Shown: one piece after another, positions 37,819-47,386 of the stretch
Layout of the letters: each line of letters begins with the position of its first letter
How positions within the stretch are numbered: position 1 is the first letter of the stretch
Assembly: GCF_030814135.1 (NCBI RefSeq)
Contig: NZ_JAUSUQ010000010.1
Span: forward strand, 97,256 to 161,255
Length of the DNA: 64,000 nucleotides
Source: Caldalkalibacillus uzonensis
GTDB taxonomy: Bacteria; Bacillota; Bacilli; Caldalkalibacillales; Caldalkalibacillaceae
Reading direction: 5' to 3'
Made by a program: the position numbers and the translations under genes
The notes under the pieces: generated by a model
What the model saw: the letters and a program-made list of their open reading frames with translations, nothing else
Told to the model about the DNA's origin: nothing
The model's database searches: none

Positions 37819-39477
37819 ATGGAGCTTGATTTAAAGCAGATTAAAGCACCAAGAGGGAACACATTACGGACGAAGGGCTGGATTCAGGAAGCTGCATTGC
37901 GCATGCTGCTGAATAACCTGGATCCGCAAGTAGCCGAACGACCAGAAGATTTGGTGGTATACGGGGGAATCGGTAAGGCCGCCCGCAACCGTCAATGTTT
38001 TGAACGCATCGTGCAAACATTGCAAGAGCTGGAGTCTGACGAAACATTGCTCGTCCAGTCCGGCAAACCTGTGGCTGTCTTTAAATCCCATCCCGACGCG
38101 CCGCGGGTGCTGTTGGCCAATTCCAATCTTGTTCCGGCTTGGGCCAATTGGAAACACTTTAATGAGTTGGAGAAGAAAGGTTTGATCATGTACGGGCAGA
38201 TGACGGCTGGCAGCTGGATCTATATCGGCAGCCAGGGGATTGTGCAGGGCACCTATGAAACGTTTGCTGAATGTGCCCGTCAACATTTTGGCGGCACACT
38301 AAAAGGCACCGTTACCGTCACGGCAGGTTTAGGAGGGATGGGTGGCGCTCAACCGTTGGCTGTCACCATGAACGGCGGGGTTGTCATTGCCATCGAGGTG
38401 GATGAGACCCGCATCAAGCGCCGGCTGGATACCAAGTATTGTGATACCATGTGCACAGATCTGGATCAGGCCATCGACATGGCTGAACAAGCCAAACGGG
38501 AAGGCAAAGCATTGTCCATAGCTTTACTGGGCAACGCGGCTGAAATTTTACCGCAAATGATTACGAAAGGGTTTATCCCTGATATTGTCACCGACCAGAC
38601 CTCAGCCCATGACCCATTAAACGGCTATCTGCCGGCCGGCATGAGTTTGGCAGAAGCTCATGAACTGCGGCAAAAGGATCCTGATGCCTTGGAGCAAAAG
38701 GCCAAAGAAAGCATTGCGGTGCATGTAAAGGCCATGCTCCAGATGCAAAAACAGGGGGCCATCGCCTTTGACTATGGCAACAACATTCGTCAGGTAGCAA
38801 AAGATATGGGGGTTGAGAACGCCTTTGATTTCCCCGGTTTTGTCCCGGCCTATATCCGGCCCCAGTTCTGCGAAGGAAAAGGTCCCTTCCGCTGGGTGGC
38901 TTTATCTGGGGATCCGGAGGACATTTACAAAACAGATGAGGTCATTTTGCGTGAATTCAGTTACAATGAAGGATTGTGCCGCTGGATCAAAATGGCCCGG
39001 GAAAAAATCACCTTCCAGGGGCTTCCGGCCCGCATCTGCTGGCTGGGCTATGGAGAACGGGCTCGCTTTGCCAAATTGATCAATGACATGGTAGCCAGTG
39101 GTGAACTGAAAGCCCCTATCGTCATCGGTCGCGATCATCTTGATTCAGGCTCAGTGGCATCTCCCAACCGGGAGACAGAAGCCATGAAGGACGGCAGTGA
39201 TGCCATTGCCGACTGGCCCATCCTCAATGCCTTGATCAATGCCGTCGGGGGCGCCAGCTGGGTATCCGTTCACCATGGCGGAGGCGTAGGTATGGGATAT
39301 TCCCTGCATGCCGGCATGGTCATTGTGGCTGATGGAACGCAGGAGGCCGAACAGCGTTTGCAGCGCGTTTTGACCACTGATCCTGGCATGGGTGTGGTCC
39401 GCCATGCGGATGCCGGGTATGAACTGGCCATTGAAACAGCCAAACAAAAAGGGATCAAAATGCCCATGTTGGACTAG
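37819..39477 (+). CDS. hutU: Urocanate hydratase
   Basis: Second step of histidine degradation: urocanate to imidazolonepropionate, using NAD+ as an electrophile. The 552-residue length is standard. Visible motifs are [22 protein letters not shown], the Rossmann-like [14 protein letters not shown], and the catalytic cysteine region [23 protein letters not shown] precedes the ATG. It heads hutU-hutI-hutG here, away from hutP-hutH which lie 6 kb downstream. Confidence 0.97.
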   Translation: MELDLKQIKAPRGNTLRTKGWIQEAALRMLLNNLDPQVAERPEDLVVYGGIGKAARNRQCFERIVQTLQELESDETLLVQSGKPVAVFKSHPDAPRVLLANSNLVPAWANWKHFNELEKKGLIMYGQMTAGSWIYIGSQGIVQGTYETFAECARQHFGGTLKGTVTVTAGLGGMGGAQPLAVTMNGGVVIAIEVDETRIKRRLDTKYCDTMCTDLDQAIDMAEQAKREGKALSIALLGNAAEILPQMITKGFIPDIVTDQTSAHDPLNGYLPAGMSLAEAHELRQKDPDALEQKAKESIAVHVKAMLQMQKQGAIAFDYGNNIRQVAKDMGVENAFDFPGFVPAYIRPQFCEGKGPFRWVALSGDPEDIYKTDEVILREFSYNEGLCRWIKMAREKITFQGLPARICWLGYGERARFAKLINDMVASGELKAPIVIGRDHLDSGSVASPNRETEAMKDGSDAIADWPILNALINAVGGASWVSVHHGGGVGMGYSLHAGMVIVADGTQEAEQRLQRVLTTDPGMGVVRHADAGYELAIETAKQKGIKMPMLD

Positions 39478-39526
39478 GGGGATACACTTTATGGATGGTC
39501 AATTTTAGTGAAGGAGGCGGTGGGAG

Positions 39527-40822
39527 ATGACCCGTCAGCACACCAAACAACCGAAACCGCTCTTGATTCGCCGGGCTGGACAGCTGGTCACCTTAAAGGG
39601 AAGCTCAGAGCGGCCGCTGATTAAGGGACAGATGCGGGAATTGGGGATTGTGGAGAACGGTTCGGTCTGGATTGAGGACGGTAAAATCATCATGGCTGAT
39701 ACGGATGAAGCGGTGCTGAACCGTTTTGGCGACCGCCTGTCTGAAGCAACTGTGATCGAGGCGAACGGCAGGCTGGTCACACCTGGGTTAGTGGACCCCC
39801 ATACCCATTTGGTCTTTGTTGGCAGCCGGGAAGATGAGTTTGAAATGCGGCTGAATGGGGCGACATATATGGAAATTATGGCGGCGGGGGGCGGCATCCA
39901 CCGCACCACCCGGGCCACCCAGGCTGCTGGCGAAGAAGAACTGTATAGAGAAAGTTACAAGCGTCTGGATCAATTCTTAAAACATGGCGTGACGACCATT
40001 GAAGCCAAAAGCGGCTATGGCTTGACTGTGGAACATGAACTGAAGCAATTGCGCGTGGCCAGTCAATTGAACAAGGATCATCCTGTGGATATTGTCTCCA
40101 CGTTTATGGGGGCGCATGCTGTTCCGCTGGAATACAGGGACAACCCAGATGAGTTTGTGCGTATCGTTATTGAGGAGATGTTGCCTGCTGTGGCAGAAAC
40201 AGGCCTGGCTGAATTTAATGATGTGTTCTGTGAAAAAGGGGTCTTTACCCCTGAACAGTCAGAACGCATTTTGGAGGCGGGCAAACGCTACGGACTGAAG
40301 CCCAAAATTCATGCCGATGAGATTGAGCCCTATCAAGGGGCTGAAGTGGCCGCCAGAGTGGGAGCCGTCTCTGCTGACCATCTCCTGCGGGTTTCTGATG
40401 AAGGCATCCGTCAGATGGCGGACAAAGGGGTTGTGGGTGTGCTCTTGCCTGGCACCGCATTTTTCCTGATGGCTGAGTTTGCCAATGCCCGCAAAATGAT
40501 TGACGCTGGTGTGCCTGTGGCTTTGTCCACGGACCGCAACCCGGGCTCCAGCCCCACTGAATCGCTGCCCTTGATCATGAACCTGGGCTGTTTAAAAATG
40601 GGCATGACACCGGCGGAAGTTCTGGCCGCTGCCACGATCAATGCGGCCCACGCCATCAGCCGCGGGCATGAAATCGGCAGCCTGGAGCCGGGCAAACAGG
40701 CTGATGTTGTCATCTGGGATGCGCCCAACTATGCCTATCTGCAATACCATTTCGGAGTCAATCTGGTGGATACCGTCATTAAACGGGGCCAGGTGGTGGT
40801 GAAAGGAGGCCAACGGGTATGA
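39527..40822 (+). CDS. hutI: Imidazolonepropionase
   Basis: Third step of histidine degradation, hydrolysis of imidazolonepropionate to N-formimino-glutamate. A 431-residue amidohydrolase with metal ligands in VDPHTHLVF, HADEIEP and SADHLLR, and STDRNPGSSPTES near the C terminus. AAGGAGGCGGTGGG lies upstream of the ATG. Overlaps hutG by four bases (ATGA). Confidence 0.97.
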   Translation: MTRQHTKQPKPLLIRRAGQLVTLKGSSERPLIKGQMRELGIVENGSVWIEDGKIIMADTDEAVLNRFGDRLSEATVIEANGRLVTPGLVDPHTHLVFVGSREDEFEMRLNGATYMEIMAAGGGIHRTTRATQAAGEEELYRESYKRLDQFLKHGVTTIEAKSGYGLTVEHELKQLRVASQLNKDHPVDIVSTFMGAHAVPLEYRDNPDEFVRIVIEEMLPAVAETGLAEFNDVFCEKGVFTPEQSERILEAGKRYGLKPKIHADEIEPYQGAEVAARVGAVSADHLLRVSDEGIRQMADKGVVGVLLPGTAFFLMAEFANARKMIDAGVPVALSTDRNPGSSPTESLPLIMNLGCLKMGMTPAEVLAAATINAAHAISRGHEIGSLEPGKQADVVIWDAPNYAYLQYHFGVNLVDTVIKRGQVVVKGGQRV

Positions 40823-41823
40823 CCTATCCCTATCCCCAGCTTAATCCCCCACCGTTCCGCTGGATGGCACGAAATACCACTGAGCCTAAAGTGCATGAAT
40901 GGATCCGCACCATCGATCCCGAGCAGGCAGCTGAGTATGACTGGAGCCAAGTGGACGTGACGATTGTGGGTATCCCCTTATCCCGTTCTTCCATCAGCGC
41001 TTCAGCGGCCAGTGAGAATCCGGAAGCCATGCGGCAGGCTTGGAAAAGTTTTGTGCCCTACTCCATTGATGAAGATGTGGATCTCACGCCCTTGCATGTG
41101 GTCGATGTGGGGGATGTGCGCCAGCATGTGACAGATATCCCTTACTGCCACCGGCAAATCAAAGAGGCGATGATCAGCATGCGCCGCACCCATCCCCATG
41201 CTTTGCCCATCATGCTGGGAGGCGATCATTCCGTCACCGCCATGTTGGTCAAGGGCTGGAAGGAGGCCCATCCCGAGCAGCGTATCGGGTTGTTGCAGTT
41301 TGACACCCACTTTGATTTGCGTTCGGTAGTAGAACTGGGCCCAGCGAACGGAACCCCTGTCCGCCAGCTGATTGAGAGCGGAACCGTCAGGGGGGAAGAT
41401 GTATGGAACATTGGCCTGCATGGCTACTTTAATGCCCTGTCCTTAAAAAAATATGCCGATGAACATGGTGTAAACTATGTCACCTTAAAAAAAGCGAGAC
41501 AGCAAGGCCTGCAGGCCACTTTGCAGGAAGCACTGGCTGATCTGGAGCGTAAGGTGGATGTGATCTACCTGACCGTGGATATGGATGTGCTGGATATGGC
41601 CGATGCGCCCGGCGCTCCGGCTGCCACCCCGGGGGGCATGCGCACGGATGAGCTGTTTGAACTGGTGCTTCAGGCCGGACAGCATGATAAAGTACAGGCG
41701 ATGGATATCGTTTGCCTGGATCCCCACAAGGATGTGCGCCAGGTGACGGTGAAAGCCGGGGTGTATGTTATGTTGACGTTTTTAACAGGATTTATGCTGA
41801 GGAAACAACACAACAGGATATGA
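40819..41823 (+). CDS. hutG: Formimidoylglutamase
   Basis: Fourth step: N-formimino-glutamate to glutamate and formamide. A 334-residue arginase/agmatinase-family enzyme with the two-manganese motifs GGDHSVT, FDTHFDLR and DMDVLD. Start overlaps the hutI stop as ATGA. It completes the hydrolytic Bacillus-type route. Confidence 0.96.
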   Translation: MTYPYPQLNPPPFRWMARNTTEPKVHEWIRTIDPEQAAEYDWSQVDVTIVGIPLSRSSISASAASENPEAMRQAWKSFVPYSIDEDVDLTPLHVVDVGDVRQHVTDIPYCHRQIKEAMISMRRTHPHALPIMLGGDHSVTAMLVKGWKEAHPEQRIGLLQFDTHFDLRSVVELGPANGTPVRQLIESGTVRGEDVWNIGLHGYFNALSLKKYADEHGVNYVTLKKARQQGLQATLQEALADLERKVDVIYLTVDMDVLDMADAPGAPAATPGGMRTDELFELVLQAGQHDKVQAMDIVCLDPHKDVRQVTVKAGVYVMLTFLTGFMLRKQHNRI

Positions 41824-41861
41824 CAAAAATAACATAGCATCCATTTTAAGCCACATGAACC

Positions 41862-41884
41862 GAACAGAGCCATTTGCTCTGTTC
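41862..41884 (+). terminator. Hairpin between hutG and the YjiH-like gene
   Basis: GAACAGAGC pairs perfectly with GCTCTGTTC across CATTT. It has no T-run and lies 55 bases before the next start, so it may protect the hutUIG transcript or lower readthrough. Confidence 0.4.
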
Positions 41885-41939
41885 AGCAACAAAAATGTCT
41901 GAAAAATACCAAAACTCATAACAGGAGGTTGAAACGAAG

Positions 41940-43310
41940 ATGGCGATGAATGAAATGAATGTAGGCCAGGAGCATAAGCCCCTTCAGCCTGCTCAACAAA
42001 CGGCACGGCTCAAGTTCTGGATCACTTTTTTGCTGGGCATGTTTTTCTTCCTGATCCCTTTGAAAGTGTCCGGCAATTGGACCATTGCCTTTGATGTGGT
42101 GGTCAGCTGGATACGTACCAACGCACCGGGGTTAGTCGCCCTGTATTGTCTGCTCATCATCTGTATTTCGGCGCTGTTAAGTGTGTTGGCTGTTTTACAG
42201 CAACAGCAAAAAATCCGTTTAAGCATGGATTTATCGTATTTTGCCACCAAACCTGCATTTTTGGGCTTTCGTGTGCTGGGGGCCGTGTTTGCTGCTCTGA
42301 TCTATTTCACCATTGGACCTGACTGGTTCTTGTCTCCGGGGGCGGGAGGACTGATGTTTAACACTTTGGTTGCTTCTGTTGCCATGATTGTGCCCATTGG
42401 AGCGATATTTATCACTTTGTTTGTTGCGTTTGGCGGATTGGAGTTTATCGGTACTCTGGCCCGTCCGCTGATGCGGCCGCTGTTTAAAGTGCCGGGACGT
42501 TCAGCGTTGGATGCCGTTGCATCTTTTGTGGGCAGCTACTCCGTGGGCATCTATGTAACTAATAAAATGTATCTGCAGGGACGTTATTCGGCCAGGGAAG
42601 CGACCATTATCGCCACTTGCTTTTCAACGGTCAGCATCGGCTTTTTTGCTGTAGTGGCCAACACGCTAGAGTTATTGGGTCATTTTCCACTGATCTTTTT
42701 CTCGACTTTGTTGGTCAGTGCCATTTTAGCTTTTATTCTGGTGCGCATTCCGCCTCTATCGCGCCTTCCAGATGAATATGTGGGAGAACCAAAGCCGGAA
42801 GAGGAGCGTACTGAACAGTCTATTCTTAAACAAGCGGTAGAAGCCGGAGTGAAGCAGGCGGCCCAATCAAGCGCCGTGCATAAAGAATTGGCACAGGGAT
42901 TTGTGGATGGCTTGAAATTGTCTATGGTCATTCTTCCTTCTATTTTGTCTATTGGCTTACTGGCCATTTTGCTGGCCAATCATACCCCCTTGTTTACTTG
43001 GCTGGGAAAGCCCATGGAACCGCTTCTGGCCCTGTTGGGCTTGCCTGATGTGCATATTTTGGCTCCGGCCACGTTAATCGGCATCACGGAAATGTTCTTG
43101 CCAGCTTTGCTTGTCACAGAAGCGGCTGTAGCCGGCAAGTTTTTTATCGCTGTTTTGTCGCTCAGTCAGATTTTGTTCTTCTCAGCTGTTATCCCTTTGT
43201 TGCTAGAGGTGGATATTCCAATTAAATTGCGTCATATATTGGTTTTGTTTGTGCTGAGAACCTTGATTGCTATGCCGATTATTGCCGCCATTACCCACCT
43301 GTTCTTTTAA
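41940..43310 (+). CDS. YjiH-family membrane protein (nucleoside-recognition/Gate domain)
   Basis: A 456-residue polytopic protein with about ten membrane segments and two Gate-like repeats (FVGSYSVGIYVTNKMY; LIGITEMFLPALLV), separated by an acidic cytosolic loop (about 270-310). I recall YjiH-type proteins as neighbours of hut and amidohydrolase genes, so a histidine, urocanate or related transport role is plausible but unproven. AGGAGG lies about 11 bases upstream of the ATG. A good terminator follows. Confidence 0.75.
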   Translation: MAMNEMNVGQEHKPLQPAQQTARLKFWITFLLGMFFFLIPLKVSGNWTIAFDVVVSWIRTNAPGLVALYCLLIICISALLSVLAVLQQQQKIRLSMDLSYFATKPAFLGFRVLGAVFAALIYFTIGPDWFLSPGAGGLMFNTLVASVAMIVPIGAIFITLFVAFGGLEFIGTLARPLMRPLFKVPGRSALDAVASFVGSYSVGIYVTNKMYLQGRYSAREATIIATCFSTVSIGFFAVVANTLELLGHFPLIFFSTLLVSAILAFILVRIPPLSRLPDEYVGEPKPEEERTEQSILKQAVEAGVKQAAQSSAVHKELAQGFVDGLKLSMVILPSILSIGLLAILLANHTPLFTWLGKPMEPLLALLGLPDVHILAPATLIGITEMFLPALLVTEAAVAGKFFIAVLSLSQILFFSAVIPLLLEVDIPIKLRHILVLFVLRTLIAMPIIAAITHLFF

Positions 43311-43323
43311 AATATTCACGCGC

Positions 43324-43355
43324 GGCTGTCTCATCTGGATGAGGCAGCCCTTTTT
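43324..43355 (+). terminator. Terminator of the hutUIG-yjiH unit
   Basis: GGCTGTCTCAT pairs with ATGAGGCAGCC (11 base pairs, one G-U) around a 4-base loop, then CTTTTT. It ends the first hut transcript. Confidence 0.9.
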
Positions 43356-43510
43356 GTAAGCTGACATGGGTGCACTCCAAGTAAATTAGAAATTAGAATG
43401 TCCAGTCTTTTGTTCGCGTTTTAAAATCGCTTGAATTCGTCAGCATTCGTCCCCATTGGCGTCTTGATTTCGTGTAAACTGATATAATAAAAATAAAGAG
43501 GTGATTTAAG

Positions 43511-43813
43511 ATGGCAGTCGATCCATCCACATTCAATGTTTCTTTACCGAAAGAATTAAAAGATTTTATTGAATACACGGATGCTGGAGAAGACCTTGAG
43601 GAAAAGGTGAAAATTTCGCTAGTCATTGGGTTGTGGGCCAGTAAAAAAATAACCTTGGCTCGTGCAGCTCAGTTAGCAGGAAAAACATTAAGTGATTTTA
43701 TTGACATCCTCCGCGCCAATGATTTGCACTGGATGAACTATTCGGAAACTGAATGGCGAGAAGATGAGCGAGTCATTCGAGAACTAACCAAGGACGATGA
43801 GGAACGGGCATGA
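43511..43813 (+). CDS. UPF0175-family antitoxin
   Basis: A 100-residue protein with an early strand (TFNVSLPKELKDFIEY) and a helix-turn-helix-like part (KKITLARAAQLAGKTLSDFIDILRANDLHWMNY), the hallmark of UPF0175 proteins paired with DUF3368 PIN-like toxins. GAGGTGATTTAAG precedes the ATG. The toxin start overlaps its stop by four bases. Such antitoxins usually repress their own operon. Confidence 0.85.
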   Translation: MAVDPSTFNVSLPKELKDFIEYTDAGEDLEEKVKISLVIGLWASKKITLARAAQLAGKTLSDFIDILRANDLHWMNYSETEWREDERVIRELTKDDEERA

Positions 43814-44322
43814 AACAAATAGTGGCAAACGCAACACCTATCATCGCATTATCCATGATTGGCAAACTAGATTTGCTTGGTGAGTTGTTTGATGAAATCA
43901 TCGTCCCCCAAGCGGTTTATGATGAAATCATGGCCGGAAAGGGGCACCGTGCCTATGGAAAAGCGGAACTTAAATACGCTATAGATCATTGCAACATAAA
44001 GATTTATCAAGTGAAAAACCAAACTATGGTGCAGGAAATGTTTGGCCGACTTCATAAAGGTGAACTTGAAACAATTGTGAGTGCAAAAGAGTTGAAAATA
44101 CCCTATGTACTGATTGATGAGCCTGATGCGAGAAAATTAGCTAACACCTTGCTTCTGAAACCGATAGGGACCGTTGGATTTCTGTCTCTTGCCAAGCAAA
44201 AAGGTAAAATGCAAGTATTAAAACCTTGCCTTGATGAATTAATAGCTAAGGGCTTTAGACTTTCAAAGCCATTATATAAAAAGGTACTGAATAGTGTTGG
44301 AGAATCTGTATATGGTCAATAG
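43810..44322 (+). CDS. DUF3368 PIN-like toxin
   Basis: A 170-residue PIN-fold protein, probably an RNase-type toxin. Acidic-site motifs are NATPIIAL near the N terminus (the family often has Asn where VapC has Asp), HKGELETIVSAKE and LIDEPDARKLA. Overlaps the antitoxin gene as ATGA. The pair sits between the two halves of the hut locus, which suggests insertion there. Its last 51 bases overlap a doubtful gene on the other strand. Confidence 0.85.
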   Translation: MKQIVANATPIIALSMIGKLDLLGELFDEIIVPQAVYDEIMAGKGHRAYGKAELKYAIDHCNIKIYQVKNQTMVQEMFGRLHKGELETIVSAKELKIPYVLIDEPDARKLANTLLLKPIGTVGFLSLAKQKGKMQVLKPCLDELIAKGFRLSKPLYKKVLNSVGESVYGQ

Positions 44323-44754
44323 TTTAGCTCTCATTTGCTGATGCCATGTTGGTTGGCTGGAAGAAAGCCTGTAAGATGTAAAACTATCCAGGGCTGTTTC
44401 ACCCGCTTGAGGCAGCCCTGTTTTTCTAGTTATCTTTTGTTCTGGTAAAGGTTCCAGACGAATGCCTGTGGAAAAAACTACATCATTGTATATAAAAAAT
44501 ACCCGGCGTACACCCGAGCAACTTATCAATCCCCCTTTAAAAATTTCCAATGCTATCACAGTTTCATCCCCATAAATATCCCCGTAGATGATTTTGGCCA
44601 AACGTTCTTCTTCCCATGAAGTTTTCATTTCTTCGTCCATATCCCATTCTTCATTGATGTGCTGTTCAATCTGTTGCGCCTCAGATAAGCCTGGGCTACA
44701 GCCCGCTTCGAGACCAAATAGGAGTATTACTTTACAAGTTAATAATTTCGTCAT
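44272..44754 (-). CDS. Doubtful small lipoprotein, possibly with a disrupted 3' end
   Basis: From the ATG at 44754 (GGTGGGTGGG upstream) the protein starts with a short hydrophobic segment and lipobox LEAGC, then an acidic region with ETVIALEIFKGGLISC and RVFFIYNDVV that looks like a real small domain. The last 50 or so residues are read through the terminator hairpin at 44391-44418 and into the antisense of the toxin gene, so the original stop codon may have been lost. No family recognised. The first 105 residues are more believable than the rest. Confidence 0.4.
   Translation of the reverse strand: MTKLLTCKVILLFGLEAGCSPGLSEAQQIEQHINEEWDMDEEMKTSWEEERLAKIIYGDIYGDETVIALEIFKGGLISCSGVRRVFFIYNDVVFSTGIRLEPLPEQKITRKTGLPQAGETALDSFTSYRLSSSQPTWHQQMRAKLLTIYRFSNTIQYLFI
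44391..44424 (+). terminator. Terminator after the toxin-antitoxin pair
   Basis: GGGCTGTTTCA pairs with TGAGGCAGCCC (one G-U) around CCCGCT, then TGTTTTTC. Same sequence family as the hairpin at 43324-43355. Confidence 0.85.
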
Positions 44755-44966
44755 GCTAACCCACCCACCTCTTTTAGAGGGGTGACTTAACCAACCACAG
44801 GTTCTGGCTGCGTATCCAGGCACATTTATGTTAGCATATTTATTAAAATTTTGTTAGTGATAGTTGCAGGGATTTGAGTACCAGATTCGTCTGTATAAAC
44901 AGAAACCCATACTAGAAATGTTCAGGTGCATCTTGCTGAGCACTAAGCAGAACGGGCAGTGATGCA

Positions 44967-44995
44967 TTGACAGGGTGGCCGAAAGCGTTTACGAT
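44967..44995 (+). promoter_or_regulatory. Sigma-A promoter of hutP-hutH with overlapping cre-like site
   Basis: TTGACA (44967-44972), a 17-base spacer and TACGAT (44990-44995). CGAAAGCGTTTACG at 44980-44993 fits 12 of 14 positions of the CcpA cre consensus TGWAANCGNTNWCA, and the two misfits keep the palindrome. CcpA bound there would block polymerase, giving carbon catabolite repression of histidine use as known for the B. subtilis hut operon. Confidence 0.7.
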
Positions 44996-45051
44996 TAAGA
45001 TAGAAATGTTTGATGAGAGGTAAGGAAGCGAGCCAATGAAAGAGGAGTCGC

Positions 45052-45501
45052 ATGAGCTTAAACGCAGGTAGAAGAATCGGTAAATATGCCCTGCAGCTTG
45101 TTTTACTGGAGGGCGATGAACAGTCCCTCTTGATTGACCGTATTGAGCAATTAGGATTTAAGTGCTGTTACGGTCATGTCGGGGCGATGGATACGCAAAA
45201 AATTGTGGCTGCTATCGAAACAACGAGTAAAAAACATGGACTGATTCAAACCGGGCTATACCGTGAATCCCATGCCTTATATCACGCCATTATGGAAGCC
45301 CTGTATGGGGTGACCCGGGGGCAGGTGCAGCTGGGAGCGGTGCTGCGCACTGTAGGTTTAAGTTTTTCAGTCGTGCGCGGCCGGCCCTATGTCACTCAAG
45401 CAGAAGGCGACTGGATCGCCGTCGCTTTGTATGGAACCATCGGGGCCCCGGTCAAGGGCCTGGAGCATGAAACGGTTGGTTTGGGAATCAATCATATTTA
45501 A
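45052..45501 (+). CDS. hutP: Hut operon antiterminator HutP
   Basis: RNA-binding regulator of 149 residues. In B. subtilis a HutP hexamer with L-histidine and Mg2+ binds NAG triplets on the nascent RNA and disrupts a terminator ahead of hutH. Conserved features include the metal-site histidines in [15 protein letters not shown] and a C-terminal histidine in [10 protein letters not shown]. The ATG at 45052 has AGAGGAG upstream. The expected NAG cluster and terminator lie just downstream at 45606-45684. Confidence 0.96.
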   Translation: MSLNAGRRIGKYALQLVLLEGDEQSLLIDRIEQLGFKCCYGHVGAMDTQKIVAAIETTSKKHGLIQTGLYRESHALYHAIMEALYGVTRGQVQLGAVLRTVGLSFSVVRGRPYVTQAEGDWIAVALYGTIGAPVKGLEHETVGLGINHI

Positions 45502-45605
45502 GTTTAAGGATGTCATTTGAGCTTACATTGATCAGTACAGTGCATCTGGATGCTGACCCTTCTGGATTCCGACACTTAAGAGAAAATTGAATCTGTGACA
45601 GCCCA

Positions 45606-45684
45606 GAGCGAGCAGTTGTCAGGGGGCTATATCGGACAGATCTGTCTGTGCAGATGTGTCCGGTGTAGCCTCCTTTTGTTTTTT
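45606..45684 (+). promoter_or_regulatory. HutP-controlled terminator in the hutP-hutH leader
   Basis: GAG, CAG and CAG triplets with exact four-base spacers lie at 45606-45622, the NAG-N4-NAG-N4-NAG pattern bound by HutP. Directly behind is a terminator: GGGGGCTATATCGGACA (45622-45638) pairs with TGTCCGGTGTAGCCTCC as a 17-base-pair stem with three G-U pairs and an inner ATCTG/CAGAT stem, then TTTTGTTTTTT. HutP binding should prevent termination when histidine is present. Confidence 0.9.
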
Positions 45685-45720
45685 AACAGATACCAAGTTT
45701 AACAAAAGGAGGAGACGGGC

Positions 45721-47238
45721 ATGATCGTTCTTGATGGTCATTCTTTAACGCTGGAACAAGTGGCTAAGGTGGTTGATGAAGGAGAAATGGTCACCGCCTC
45801 ACCTGCCAGTATTGAACGGGTCAAAGCCAGCCAGCGGGAAGTGGAAAAGATTGTGGAGGAAGAGCAGGTGGTGTATGGCATCACGACCGGCTTTGGCAAG
45901 CTGAGCGATGTCTATATTCAGAAAGAGGATGTGGAAACACTGCAATACAACCTTATTCGCAGCCATGCCTGCGGGGTGGGGGAACCATTCCCGGAACAGG
46001 TGAGCCGTGCCATGTTGTTACTCAGAGCCAACGCTTTGCTCAAAGGCCATTCCGGGGTGCGGCCTGAAGTGATTGAGCAACTGCTCACATTGTTAAACCG
46101 TCACATCCATCCCGTGATTCCGCAGCAGGGATCATTGGGAGCCAGCGGCGATCTGGCACCCCTTTCCCATCTTGCCCTGGTGTTAATCGGTGAAGGAAAG
46201 GTGTTTTACAAAGGAAAGATCGCAGCGACCCGGGACGTGTTCCAGGAAGAAGGGATTGATCCGCTGCGCTTATCAGCCAAAGAAGGATTGGCTTTAATCA
46301 ATGGCACCCAGGCCATGACAGCGCTGGGGGTGATGGCTTATTTGGAAGCGGAGAAATTGGCTTATCAGGTGGAAGCCATTGCTGCGCTAACCTTTGAGGC
46401 CTTGCGCGGGGTCGTTGATGCCTTTGAACCGGAGATTCATGAAGCGAGGGGTTATCCGGAACAGATTGAAGTGGCCAGGCGCATGCGCATGTTTTTACAA
46501 GGGAGCAAGCTTGTGACCAGACAAGGACAATTGCGTGTACAGGATGCTTATACGCTGCGTTGTATTCCTCAGGTTCATGGGGCCACCTGGCAAACGTTAA
46601 ATTATGTTAAAGATAAGCTGCAGATTGAGATTAATGCCGCTACAGACAATCCCCTTATTTTTAAGGATGGAAAAGTCCTGTCTGGCGGCAACTTCCATGG
46701 ACAGCCCATTGCCTTGGCCATGGATTATTTGGGGATTGCCATGGCTGAGTTGGCCAACATCTCCGAACGGCGCATTGAACGGCTGGTTAATCCCCAGTTA
46801 AGCGGTTTGCCGCCCTTCTTAAGTCCGCAACCTGGTCTGCAATCAGGAGCGATGATCCTGCAGTACACTGCAGCTTCGCTTGTCTCTGAAAACAAAACCC
46901 TGGCTCATCCCGCCAGTGTAGACTCTATTCCCTCCTCAGCCAATCAGGAGGACCATGTCAGCATGGGCACCACAGCTGCCAGACACGCCTATGCGATCAT
47001 CACCAACGTCAGAAGGGTGCTGGCGATCGAGCTGATCTGTGCCCTGCAGGCGGTAGAATTTAACAATCCTGATGCATTGGCTCCCCGCACCTATGCCATT
47101 TACAAGGCAGGAAGAGAGATTGTGCCGCCCATCAGGCAAGACCGGGTGCTGTCCGAAGATATCGAACGGCTGAATTTGTGGTTAAAAAAAGGAACGTGGA
47201 CACATTTGCTGGGCGAAAGTAACGTGTCTGTTTGCTGA
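45721..47238 (+). CDS. hutH: Histidine ammonia-lyase
   Basis: First step of histidine degradation: histidine to urocanate plus ammonia. The 505-residue protein has the self-formed MIO cofactor triad A141-S142-G143 in [14 protein letters not shown] and the catalytic Tyr in [25 protein letters not shown] precedes the ATG. It is expressed behind the HutP terminator, while the other three enzymes are in a separate unit upstream. Confidence 0.98.
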   Translation: MIVLDGHSLTLEQVAKVVDEGEMVTASPASIERVKASQREVEKIVEEEQVVYGITTGFGKLSDVYIQKEDVETLQYNLIRSHACGVGEPFPEQVSRAMLLLRANALLKGHSGVRPEVIEQLLTLLNRHIHPVIPQQGSLGASGDLAPLSHLALVLIGEGKVFYKGKIAATRDVFQEEGIDPLRLSAKEGLALINGTQAMTALGVMAYLEAEKLAYQVEAIAALTFEALRGVVDAFEPEIHEARGYPEQIEVARRMRMFLQGSKLVTRQGQLRVQDAYTLRCIPQVHGATWQTLNYVKDKLQIEINAATDNPLIFKDGKVLSGGNFHGQPIALAMDYLGIAMAELANISERRIERLVNPQLSGLPPFLSPQPGLQSGAMILQYTAASLVSENKTLAHPASVDSIPSSANQEDHVSMGTTAARHAYAIITNVRRVLAIELICALQAVEFNNPDALAPRTYAIYKAGREIVPPIRQDRVLSEDIERLNLWLKKGTWTHLLGESNVSVC

Positions 47239-47255
47239 TTATTCGTCAATGTAGT

Positions 47256-47287
47256 GAGGGGGGACCATCCAGCAAAATGGTCTCCTC
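47256..47287 (+). terminator. Terminator after hutH
   Basis: GAGGGGGGACCAT pairs with ATGGTCTCCTC around CCAGCAAA, followed by TTGTGTT. It separates hutP-hutH from the methyltransferase gene. Confidence 0.7.
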
Positions 47288-47386
47288 TTGTGTTCTGGCA
47301 GTGGGATTGTCAAGGTTTTAATGTTATTGACGGAATAAACATATAATTTATAAAATTAATACATAATAGGTGAAGGAGGCATAACC

